From: an uncultured Sphingomonas sp.
Lineage (GTDB): Bacteria; Pseudomonadota; Alphaproteobacteria; Sphingomonadales; Sphingomonadaceae
Reading direction: 5' to 3'
NCBI GenBank assembly: GCA_913776045.1
Contig: CAJYOI010000017.1
Span: 1-64,000 of the forward strand
Length of the DNA stretch: 64,000 bases
Part shown: piece by piece, positions 9,265-17,245 of the stretch
Numbering within the stretch: position 1 is the stretch's first letter
How the letters are laid out: each line of letters starts with the position of its first letter
Notes under the pieces: model-generated
Seen by the model: only the letters and a program-made list of their open reading frames with translations
What the model was told of the DNA's origin: nothing
Database searches by the model: none
Translations under genes and position numbers: made by a program

Positions 9265-10901
9265 CCCGTCTTCGCACGCTGTTGCTCACGAGCGCCGTCT
9301 GTGCCGCAACGGTCGCGACCCCCGCCGCTGCCCAGCGCACGACGCGGCAGATCACGCCCTACGTCGAGGTCGCGCAGGTCCTGACCGCGGACCTGGATGG
9401 CCCGAACGACGTGCTGACCTATACCCAGCTGTCGGCCGGTATCGACGCGTCGGTGCAGAACCAGCGCATGTCGGTGCAGGTCAGCTATCGCTACGACCAC
9501 CGCATCGATTGGCAGGACCCGGTCGCGCAGGGCAGCGTCCATTCGGGTCTGGCGCAGGCGTCGATCCAGCTGTCGCCAGCTCTCAGCTTCGAAGGCGGGG
9601 CGCTCGCCGCCCGGGCCCGCGACGACATCCGTGGTGCTGCACCGGGCCTTGCCGGCAATTCTCGCAATATCAGTCAGCTCTATTCGGCCTATGCCGGGCC
9701 GACATTGGTCACGCAGCTCGATCAGACGACGATCAACGCCGCATACCGCTTCGGCTATACCAAGGTAGAGGCGCCGAGCCTCGACTTTGGCATTCCCGGC
9801 CAGCCTGTTCTCGACAACTACGATGCATCGACCAACCACATGGCGATGGCCTCGATCGGGACGCGCGCGGGCACCTACCTGCCGATCGGCCTGACGCTGA
9901 GTGGCGCGTGGGAGCGGGAGGACATCAGCCAGCTCGACCAGCGCTACGACGGCAAATACGCCCGGATCGACGCGGTGCTGCCAGTGACGCCGACCGTCGC
10001 ACTGACCGCAGGCGCCGGGTACGAGAATATCCGCCTGAGCGCGCGCGATGCGGTGGTCGATCCGGTCACCGGTGCACCGGTGCTCGACAACAACGGGCGT
10101 TTCGTCACGGACGTTACCTCACTGCGTCGTCTGGCGTACGAGACCGACGGTCTGTTCTGGGATGCCGGCGTCATCTGGCGGCCGAGCGAGCGTACCACGC
10201 TGCAGGGCCGCGTCGGGCGCCGCTACGACACGACGAGCTACACCGGATCGTTCAGCTGGGCGGTGTCGAACCGCACCGGCGTCAACATCGGCGTGTACGA
10301 CAGCATCGACAGCATCGGCCGGGGCCTGAGCGACACGCTATCATCGCTGCCTGCCAGCTTCGTCACGCAGCCCGATCCGTTCGGCGACCAGTTCAGCGGC
10401 TGCGTGTTCGGCGACGGGCAGAGCGCAGGCGGCTTCACCGGGGTGCAGGCGTCCGGCGGCTGTCTGACGCCGCTGCTCGGCGCGCTGACCACCGCCAGCT
10501 TCCGATCGCGCGGCATCGTCGGCGTCGTGTCGACCGTGTCGGGGCCGTGGTCGCTGGGCGTGGGCGCCGGCTATGCCAACCGCAGCTTCCTGGTGCCTAA
10601 CCGCGGACCCGCCGCGGTGCTGCGCGGCATCCGCGACGACATGTACTTCGGCCAGGTCACGATGGGCCGGGCGTTCGGCCCGCGCTCGTCGCTGACCGCG
10701 GACGCTTATGTCACCTATTTCGACTCTGGTCTCGGCGGCGCGCCCAACGTGCTCGGGGTGGGGGGTAATACCAGCTATTCCTACACCTTCGGGCGGCTGG
10801 GCGCGATCGCGTCCCTGGGCGTGTACGCATTCGACCCGACCAACGTCGGCTCCGACGTGTCCGGCCAGGCGCTGCTCGGCCTGCGCTACTCCCTCCGCTG
10901 A
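9261..10901 (+). CDS. XrtA-system outer-membrane beta-barrel protein
   Basis: Predicted outer-membrane barrel of 546 residues (TIGR03016-type PEP-CTERM-associated protein). It has an N-terminal signal peptide ending in PAAAQ, then many alternating strands (for example SVQVSYRYDHRI, TTINAAYRFGYTK) and a C-terminus GLRYSLR near what would be the last strand. Its position between the autokinase and the ATPase gene is standard for XrtA loci. It may be an export or assembly component for the polymer; the precise role is not established. Confidence 0.85.
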   Translation: MTRLRTLLLTSAVCAATVATPAAAQRTTRQITPYVEVAQVLTADLDGPNDVLTYTQLSAGIDASVQNQRMSVQVSYRYDHRIDWQDPVAQGSVHSGLAQASIQLSPALSFEGGALAARARDDIRGAAPGLAGNSRNISQLYSAYAGPTLVTQLDQTTINAAYRFGYTKVEAPSLDFGIPGQPVLDNYDASTNHMAMASIGTRAGTYLPIGLTLSGAWEREDISQLDQRYDGKYARIDAVLPVTPTVALTAGAGYENIRLSARDAVVDPVTGAPVLDNNGRFVTDVTSLRRLAYETDGLFWDAGVIWRPSERTTLQGRVGRRYDTTSYTGSFSWAVSNRTGVNIGVYDSIDSIGRGLSDTLSSLPASFVTQPDPFGDQFSGCVFGDGQSAGGFTGVQASGGCLTPLLGALTTASFRSRGIVGVVSTVSGPWSLGVGAGYANRSFLVPNRGPAAVLRGIRDDMYFGQVTMGRAFGPRSSLTADAYVTYFDSGLGGAPNVLGVGGNTSYSYTFGRLGAIASLGVYAFDPTNVGSDVSGQALLGLRYSLR

Positions 10902-10934
10902 TCCTGTTTCGAGCCTGAAGAGAGGCAACGCACG

Positions 10935-12452
10935 ATGTACGAAGACCATTACGGGCTGACCGGTCGCCCCTTCCAGCTGACCCCCGACCCGCGTTTCTGG
11001 TTCGACACCGCCACGCACAGGAAGGCGATGGCCTATCTCGGCTATGGGCTTAGCCAGGGTGAAGGCTTCATCGTCATCACCGGCGACATCGGTGCGGGCA
11101 AGACGACGCTGGTCGGCCACCTGACCGACACGATCGACGGCGATCGGCTGAACGTCATCAAGATCGTGTCGACCCAGATCGTCGCCGACGACCTGCTGCG
11201 CACCGTCTGCGCGGGCCTGGGCATCGATGCCGACGGCATGACCAAGGCGGCGATGCTGGCGAGCATCGAGCGCGGCCTGCACGCGGTCGCGCGCGGCGGA
11301 CGCCGCACGCTCCTCATCGTCGACGAAGCGCAGGCGCTGCCGGTCGACAGCCTGGAGGAGCTTCGTATGCTCTCCAACTTCCAAGCCGGCGGCCATGCGA
11401 TGTTGCAGATCTTCCTGCTCGGCCAGCCCGAGTTTCGTGACAAGCTGGCCGCCGATGGCCTCGAACAGCTTCGCCAGCGCGTCATCGCGATGCATCATCT
11501 GGGGCCGATGGAGGCCGACGAGCTGGAGGCGTATCTGATCCATCGCCTGAGCATCTGCGGCTGGACCGGCACCCCGCGGTTCAAGACGGATGCGCTCGCG
11601 ACGATCTACGCCTGGTCGGGCGGCATTCCGCGGCGGATCAACAATCTGGTCAGCCGCGTGCTGCTGTACGGCGCGATGGAGGGCGTGGAAACCTTCACCG
11701 CAGCGCACGTCCATGCGGTGGCCGATGACCTGGCGACCGACGGGATGCGCGGTGTCGCTCCAACGGAGCCGACTGCGGTAGCTGTCGAGATCGAGCCCGC
11801 AATGCCTGTCGAGCCGGACTTCGTCGATGAACCGACCCCGGCGCCGCTGCCGATCCAGGCCGAAGTGTCCTTGATTGACGTGCCCCGGCCGATCGCCGTC
11901 GAGACGCCGGCCGAAGACCCCGTGGAGGAAACCTCGGAGGAGCCCGTCGAAGCCCCGGTCGCGCTGCCGGCCGATCCGGAACCGATCGCGATGCGCCCGG
12001 TCGAGATCAGTACCACGCCGCGCCTGTTCGACCCCGTGAAGCTGCGTGGACGTCGTTCGATCCTCGCCCCGGTGGATCTCGCTCCGGAAGGCTCGATCGA
12101 ACCCGCGCCGCACATCGAGTCCGAACCGGAGCGCGAGCCCGAACCGGAGCGCGAGCCCGAACCGGTCATCGCGGCGCCCGCGCCCGTGCCCGCGTCGGAG
12201 CCCGCCCCCGAGCCGACCGTGATGGAATGGCCGCTCCGCCAGCCCGAGCGCCAGCCGGAGCCGGAACCGACACCCGCTGCGGAAGCGGCACCGGCCCCCG
12301 TCGCCGACCTCGACCTCGCCCGCCGACTCGCCGCGATCGACAAGCGGATGGAGGAACAGGACGAAGCCATGCGCCGCATCCTGACGCTGATGGTCGACTG
12401 GATGGAAACCGGCCGCGGCGACGCGGGCGAGTTGCGCGGCAAGCTGGGCTGA
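10935..12452 (+). CDS. XrtA-associated AAA ATPase with Pro/Glu-rich tail
   Basis: GspA/ExeA-like ATPase (TIGR03015 type) of 505 residues. The start MYEDHYGLTGRPFQL is typical. Walker A (GDIGAGKTT) is near residue 50, Walker B (LLIVDEAQ) near 127, and a sensor-like arginine region lies in GGIPRRINNLVSRVLLYG. After about residue 270 the protein is a low-complexity Pro/Glu-rich stretch to about 460, including an 18-bp exact tandem DNA repeat at 12123-12158 that encodes EPEREP units, and it ends in a short coiled-coil-like helix. The tail is longer than I expect for the family and may span or tether. It probably energises or regulates assembly. Confidence 0.9.
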   Translation: MYEDHYGLTGRPFQLTPDPRFWFDTATHRKAMAYLGYGLSQGEGFIVITGDIGAGKTTLVGHLTDTIDGDRLNVIKIVSTQIVADDLLRTVCAGLGIDADGMTKAAMLASIERGLHAVARGGRRTLLIVDEAQALPVDSLEELRMLSNFQAGGHAMLQIFLLGQPEFRDKLAADGLEQLRQRVIAMHHLGPMEADELEAYLIHRLSICGWTGTPRFKTDALATIYAWSGGIPRRINNLVSRVLLYGAMEGVETFTAAHVHAVADDLATDGMRGVAPTEPTAVAVEIEPAMPVEPDFVDEPTPAPLPIQAEVSLIDVPRPIAVETPAEDPVEETSEEPVEAPVALPADPEPIAMRPVEISTTPRLFDPVKLRGRRSILAPVDLAPEGSIEPAPHIESEPEREPEPEREPEPVIAAPAPVPASEPAPEPTVMEWPLRQPERQPEPEPTPAAEAAPAPVADLDLARRLAAIDKRMEEQDEAMRRILTLMVDWMETGRGDAGELRGKLG

Positions 12453-12540
12453 AGCCGTAAATTCCCGGGAAGGCTGCAATGACGGACTAGAGTGCCGTCA
12501 CTGACGACTTCGTAAGACATCTCCGATAGGCTCCGACCCC

Positions 12541-13383
12541 ATGCAGAACGCCCTGTCCGTCGATGTCGAGGAATGGTTCCAGGTCGGCGCCTTCGAGACC
12601 ACGATCGACCGCGCCGACTGGGACGGCCTGGAATCGCGCGTCGCCGACAATACCGCGCGGGTGCTCGACCTGTTCGGCGAAGCGGGTGTCAAGGCGACCT
12701 TCTTCACGCTTGGCTGGGTCGCCGAACGTCACGGCGCGCTGATGCGGCGGATCGTGGCGGAGGGGCATGAGCTCGCCAGCCACGGCTACGACCACGCGCG
12801 CGTCTTCACCTTCACGCCCGAACGATTTCGGGCGGATCTCAAGCGGTCGCGCGCGGCGCTGGAAGATGCCGGCGGCGTCGCGATCACCGGATACCGCGCG
12901 CCGAGCTTTTCGATCGATCCACGCACACCTTGGGCGCACCCCATCCTGGCCGATGAAGGCTATGCCTATTCCTCCAGCGTCGCGCCGATCACACATGACC
13001 ATTACGGTTGGACCGAATCGCCGACGACGGCGCATCGGCCGGTCGCGGGCAGCGATTTCATCGAGCTGCCGATTTCGACGATGCGTGTCGCCGGGCGCAG
13101 CGTGACGACCGGCGGCGGATTCTTCCGTCTGCTGCCGAATTACCTGATCGACCGCGCGGTGACGCAGCTGAACGCCGACGCCAGTCGACCCGGCATCTTC
13201 TACTTCCACCCGTGGGAAGTCGATCCCGGCCAGCCCCGCGTTACGGGTGCGCCCTTGAAGTCGAAGCTGCGCCATTACAGCCGCCTGGGCGCGATGACGG
13301 GCAAGCTCAGTCAGCTGATCCGCCGCCATGATTGGGGCCGCGTCGACCACGTCGTGGCGCGCGAAGCGGAGCGGTTGTCGTGA
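12541..13383 (+). CDS. XrtA-system polysaccharide deacetylase
   Basis: NodB-type carbohydrate esterase family 4 protein (TIGR03006 type with DUF3473), 280 residues. The metal and catalytic Asp lie in SVDVEEWF near residue 8; the His pair motif ASHGYDH is near 80; RAPSFSID is near 120; the late catalytic His is in FYFHPWEVDP near 222. No signal peptide is visible, as in related proteins of these loci. It should remove acetyl groups from sugar residues of the XrtA-linked exopolysaccharide or its lipid-linked precursor. Confidence 0.9.
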   Translation: MQNALSVDVEEWFQVGAFETTIDRADWDGLESRVADNTARVLDLFGEAGVKATFFTLGWVAERHGALMRRIVAEGHELASHGYDHARVFTFTPERFRADLKRSRAALEDAGGVAITGYRAPSFSIDPRTPWAHPILADEGYAYSSSVAPITHDHYGWTESPTTAHRPVAGSDFIELPISTMRVAGRSVTTGGGFFRLLPNYLIDRAVTQLNADASRPGIFYFHPWEVDPGQPRVTGAPLKSKLRHYSRLGAMTGKLSQLIRRHDWGRVDHVVAREAERLS

Positions 13384-14432
13384 CCATGCCGCTGCTCGCC
13401 CGGCCGGTCGCCATCCGCCGCGCGAACGCTGCCGATGCGCCGCGCATCGCCGCCTATGTCGCGGCGCATGTCGACGGCACGCCGTTCCACCTCGCCGAAT
13501 GGAGCACCGCAGTCGCCACGGGCTGCGGCCAGCAGGACCGTTACCTGATCGCCGAAGGGGCGGACGGCGCCATTGCCGGCGTGCTACCGCTGACGCTGGT
13601 GACCTCGCGCCTTTTCGGCACGGCGCTCGTCTCCGCCGGGTTCGGCGTCGATGGCGGCGTGCTGGCCGACGACGCGACGACCGCGCAGGCGCTGGCCGAC
13701 GATGCCTGGCGCATTGCAGAGGCGGAAGGCGCGACGTCGCTCGAACTGCGCGGCGGGCCGGCGCCCGCGGGCTTTCACACCAATACCGAAAGCTACCTCG
13801 GCTTCGTCCGCGATCTGGCCGACGCCGCCGACGCGCAACTGCTCGCCATCCCGCGCAAACAGCGTGCCGAGGTACGCAAGTCGTTCGGCTATGACCTCGA
13901 CATCGACGTGGGCAACGACCGCGCGGCCCACTATCGCGTCTATGCCGAATCGGTGCGCAACCTCGGGACGCCGGTGTTTCCGAAAACGTTGTTCGCCGCC
14001 GTGCTCGATGCGTTCGGCGATGCCGCCGACATCCTGACCGTCCGCTACGAAGGCGCGCCCGTCGCCAGCGTCCTCAGCCTCTACTGGCGCGGCACCGTCT
14101 ACCCTTACTGGGGCGGCGGCACGGAAGCGGCGCGCGTGCTGAGGGCGAACGACGCCATGTACTTCGCGCTGATGAACCACGCCCGCGCGCGCGGCTGTAC
14201 CCGGTTCGATTTCGGCCGGTCGAAGGTCGGCACCGGTGCCGCGGCATTCAAGCGCAACTGGGGCTTCGAGGGGCGGCCGCTCGCCTATCACGTCCGTACC
14301 GCAGACGGCGCCGCACCGCGCAGCGTCAATCCGCTCGACCCGAAATACGCGCGCAAGATCGCTGCGTGGAGGAAACTCCCGCTGCCGGTCGCGAACCTGA
14401 TCGGCCCGTGGCTGTCGCGCGGCCTGGGCTGA
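13380..14432 (+). CDS. FemAB-like protein, XrtA system
   Basis: GNAT-fold FemAB-related protein (TIGR03019 type), about 350 residues. Two candidate starts exist: a GTG at 13380 that overlaps the deacetylase stop (GTGA) and has GGAG at a good distance, and an ATG at 13386. I chose the GTG. The C-terminal half carries the conserved acetyltransferase-like part (YPYWGGGTEAAR, FDFGRSKVGTGAAAFKRNWG). FemAB proteins transfer amino acids from aminoacyl-tRNA; in XrtA loci the substrate is not known, but it may decorate the polymer or its carrier. The stop overlaps the glycosyltransferase start. Confidence 0.88.
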   Translation: MTMPLLARPVAIRRANAADAPRIAAYVAAHVDGTPFHLAEWSTAVATGCGQQDRYLIAEGADGAIAGVLPLTLVTSRLFGTALVSAGFGVDGGVLADDATTAQALADDAWRIAEAEGATSLELRGGPAPAGFHTNTESYLGFVRDLADAADAQLLAIPRKQRAEVRKSFGYDLDIDVGNDRAAHYRVYAESVRNLGTPVFPKTLFAAVLDAFGDAADILTVRYEGAPVASVLSLYWRGTVYPYWGGGTEAARVLRANDAMYFALMNHARARGCTRFDFGRSKVGTGAAAFKRNWGFEGRPLAYHVRTADGAAPRSVNPLDPKYARKIAAWRKLPLPVANLIGPWLSRGLG

Positions 14433-15721
14433 TGGACGTCCTGTTCCTCGCCCACCGCGTGCCGTTCCCGCCCGACCGCGGCGACAAGATCCGCGCGTAC
14501 AACGTGCTCAAATATCTGAGCGCGCGGGCGAATGTGCACTTGGTCGCCTTCGCCGACGATCCGCGCGATCTCGACACGCACGATCTGTGCGCGAGCCAGC
14601 ACATCGTGCCGCGCAGCAAGTCGAAGCTGCGCGCCGCCATCGAAGCGCTGCTGTCAGGCCGGTCCGTGTCCGAGGCCGCCTTCGCCGACGCGCGGTTCCA
14701 GGCGGCGGTGGATCAGGTGCTCGCAAAGCATCCAATCGACGCGATATACGTCTTCTCCAGCGCGATGGCGCAATATCTGCCCGCGACGTTGCCTGCGCGG
14801 ACGATCATGGACTTCTGCGACGTCGATTCGGTGAAGTTCGGCGAATATGCCCGCGGCGCGGGCTTCCCCCAGCGCTGGCTGTTCGCGCGCGAGGAGCGGC
14901 TGCTCGCGCGCTTCGATCGCGCCGTTGCCGCGCGGGTCGATGCCAGCCTGTTCGTCAGCGAGGCGGAGGCCGCGCTGTTCCGCTCGATCGGCGGCACGGG
15001 CGACATCCGCGTCGTCGAAAACGGCATCGACACGGTGAAGTTCGATCCCGCCGCCACTTTCCCGCCCGTCGATGCCGGCGATCCGCTGATCGTCTTCACC
15101 GGCCAGATGGATTACGCGCCGAACGTCGAGGCTGTCCGCTGGTTCGCGCGCGACGTCCTGCCGCGCATCCCCGACGCGACCTTCGCCATCGTCGGCCGCG
15201 CGCCGACGCCGGAGGTGCTGGCGCTGGAGACCGATCGAGTGATCGTCACCGGCGAAGTCGGCGACGTCCGCGGCTGGCTGGCAGCAGCCACGGTCGCGGT
15301 CGCGCCGCTCAGGATCGCGCGCGGTATCCAGAACAAGGTGCTGGAGGGGATGGCGATGGCGCGGCCGGTGGTCGTATCCGACGCCGCGGCGGAAGGCATC
15401 GACCATGGCGGCACACTGCGAACTGCGAGCGATGCGGCCGAATTTGCGAAGGAGGTCTCGGCGCTGATCGCCGACCGCGCGGCGAGCGACGCGCTGGGCC
15501 GGGCGGCGCGGCGGCAGGTCCAAGCGCGCTACGGCTGGGACGCACGGTTGACGGGACTGGATGACCTCCTGAACCTATCAAAACCCGTTCGCGCTGAGCC
15601 TATCGAACCGCCGTTCTGCGATACCTCCGCTGATCGCTCGCGGCCCGAAGACCGGCGCTTCGACAAGCTCAGCACGAATGAGGAGGGGGCACGGGGCTTA
15701 CCCAGCGAGCAGGCGGCATGA
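14432..15721 (+). CDS. XrtA-system glycosyltransferase with repeat-derived tail
   Basis: GT-B-fold glycosyltransferase (TIGR03087 type), 429 residues, start MDVLFLAHRVPFPPDRGDK. The donor-binding C-lobe shows VFTGQMDYAPNVEAVRWF, VGRAPTPEVL, VAPLRIARGIQNKVLEGMA and a final helix near residue 380. The last 45 or so residues (from about LLNLSKPVRAEP) have no family character: they are encoded by an inverted repeat (arms 15587-15607 and 15659-15679) that appears to have inserted at the 3' end. The frame ends by overlapping the ATG of xrtA. It should transfer a sugar during repeat-unit assembly. Confidence 0.9.
   Translation: MDVLFLAHRVPFPPDRGDKIRAYNVLKYLSARANVHLVAFADDPRDLDTHDLCASQHIVPRSKSKLRAAIEALLSGRSVSEAAFADARFQAAVDQVLAKHPIDAIYVFSSAMAQYLPATLPARTIMDFCDVDSVKFGEYARGAGFPQRWLFAREERLLARFDRAVAARVDASLFVSEAEAALFRSIGGTGDIRVVENGIDTVKFDPAATFPPVDAGDPLIVFTGQMDYAPNVEAVRWFARDVLPRIPDATFAIVGRAPTPEVLALETDRVIVTGEVGDVRGWLAAATVAVAPLRIARGIQNKVLEGMAMARPVVVSDAAAEGIDHGGTLRTASDAAEFAKEVSALIADRAASDALGRAARRQVQARYGWDARLTGLDDLLNLSKPVRAEPIEPPFCDTSADRSRPEDRRFDKLSTNEEGARGLPSEQAA
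15587..15679. repeat. Inverted repeat inside the 3' end of the glycosyltransferase gene
   Basis: The arm GTTCGCGCTGAGCCTATCGA(A) at 15587-15607 matches the inverted arm at 15659-15679 in 17 of 21 positions. The minus-strand peptide SFVLSLSKRRSSG is typical of this widespread sphingomonad palindrome. Unusually it lies in coding sequence, where it extends the protein, rather than between genes. Confidence 0.75.
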
Positions 15722-17241
15722 CCATCGCCATCCCCGCCGACGCCTTCGCCACCGTCGACCGCTGGCGCAGCGCGCTTGCGACGGTCGCCGGTGTGTGGGC
15801 TGCGACCCTGGTCATCTTTCACCGCGACGTCGCCGACCTCGCGCAAATCTACTGGAATTCGACCACCTTCGGCCATTGCCTGTTCGTCCTGCCGGTCGTC
15901 GGCTGGCTCGTGTGGCAGCGCCGCAGCGAAGTCGCGCAGCTGACTCCTGCCGCCTGGTGGTCGGGCCTCGCCGTCTTCGCCGCGGGGGCCACCGGCTGGT
16001 TTCTGGGCGACATCGCCGGCATCGCGCTGTTTCGCCACGCCGGTGTCGTACTGATGCTGCAAGGTGCGGTCGTCGGACTGCTGGGGCCGCAGGTTACCCG
16101 CGCGCTGTCGTTCCCGCTCGCCTACCTCCTTTTCCTCGTCCCCTTCGGTGAAGCGCTCGACGCGCCGCTCCAGGTCGTCACGCGCGACATCGCGGTGCCG
16201 CTGCTTCACCTGGTCGGCGTGCCGGCGACGACGGATGGCGTTCTCATCACCACGTCGACCGGTTGGTTCGAGGTGGCGGAGGCCTGTTCGGGCGCGAAGT
16301 TCGTCATCGCGATGATCGCCTATGGCGCGCTCGTCGCCAACGTCTGTTATGTATCGTGGCGACGCCGGACGGCCTTCTTCGCCATGGCGATGATCGTGCC
16401 GGTCCTTGCCAACGGCGTCCGCGCGTTCGGGACGATCTATGCCGCGCATCTGACGTCGGTCGCGGCAGCCACGGGCTTCGACCATATCGTCTATGGCTGG
16501 GTGTTCTTCGCGCTCGTCATGGCGGGCGTGCTGGCGATCGGCTGGCGCTGGTTCGACCGTGATCCCGATGCCGCCTGGGTCGACATCGACCGCATCGGAG
16601 CGACGCCGTTCCGCACCGCGAACGGCGGGCTGGTCGGCGGCGCGGCCATCGCGGTCGCTGCCCTCGCGTACCTGACCGGCGCAGTCGTGGCTTCTCGCGC
16701 CGATGCGCTGCCGGCGCAGCTCCGTCTGCCCGACGTCCCCGGATTCAGCCGCGTGGGCATCGACCGCCAGGCCCTCTGGCAGCCGAGCTATCCGACCGCC
16801 GATCACCATCTCTACGGCCGGTATGCCGATGCCGCGGGTCATGTCGTCGATGTCGCCGTCGCGGTCTATGCCGGGCAGCGCGAGGGGCATGAACTGGTCG
16901 CGTTCGGCCAGGGCACGCTCGGTGAGAACGACCGTTGGGTGAAGGTCATGGACGAAGCGTCGCTCGAAAACGGCCGGATCGAGCGGATTACCACGGCGGG
17001 GGCGGTGGAACGTCTGGTCGGGACTTGGTATCGCGTCGGCGATATGGTTACCGCGAGCGACAATCAGGTGAAGGTACAGACGCTGAAGGCGAAGCTGCTG
17101 GGCGGACGACAGGTGGGCGTCGCGCTGCACGTTTCGGCCGTGAAGGGCCGCGGCGCCGACGCCCGCGCGTCGATTGCCGCCTTCCTGCGCGCCGCGGGCT
17201 CGCCAGTACAGGTGACCGACGCCGTCCTGTCGGGGCACTGA
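15718..17241 (+). CDS. xrtA: Exosortase A fused to an EpsI-type domain
   Basis: Membrane transpeptidase-like exosortase (TIGR03109 type), 507 residues. The first 290 or so residues hold about eight membrane spans and the catalytic set: Cys190 in EACSGAKF, Arg235 in NGVRAFG and His256 in FDHIVYGWVFF. From about residue 300 a periplasmic EpsI/DUF3485 domain follows (LPDVPGF, GQREGHELVAFG). The family is believed to cut PEP-CTERM proteins at the C-terminus and is linked to exopolysaccharide; no PEP-CTERM substrate was seen in the window. The ATG overlaps the stop of the glycosyltransferase. Confidence 0.95.
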   Translation: MTIAIPADAFATVDRWRSALATVAGVWAATLVIFHRDVADLAQIYWNSTTFGHCLFVLPVVGWLVWQRRSEVAQLTPAAWWSGLAVFAAGATGWFLGDIAGIALFRHAGVVLMLQGAVVGLLGPQVTRALSFPLAYLLFLVPFGEALDAPLQVVTRDIAVPLLHLVGVPATTDGVLITTSTGWFEVAEACSGAKFVIAMIAYGALVANVCYVSWRRRTAFFAMAMIVPVLANGVRAFGTIYAAHLTSVAAATGFDHIVYGWVFFALVMAGVLAIGWRWFDRDPDAAWVDIDRIGATPFRTANGGLVGGAAIAVAALAYLTGAVVASRADALPAQLRLPDVPGFSRVGIDRQALWQPSYPTADHHLYGRYADAAGHVVDVAVAVYAGQREGHELVAFGQGTLGENDRWVKVMDEASLENGRIERITTAGAVERLVGTWYRVGDMVTASDNQVKVQTLKAKLLGGRQVGVALHVSAVKGRGADARASIAAFLRAAGSPVQVTDAVLSGH

Positions 17242-17245
17242 GCGC

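Noticed and set aside
10341-12479. An open frame of about 700 codons antisense to the outer-membrane protein and ATPase genes
   Set aside because: It spans two well-supported genes and shows no domain; it is a GC-driven shadow.
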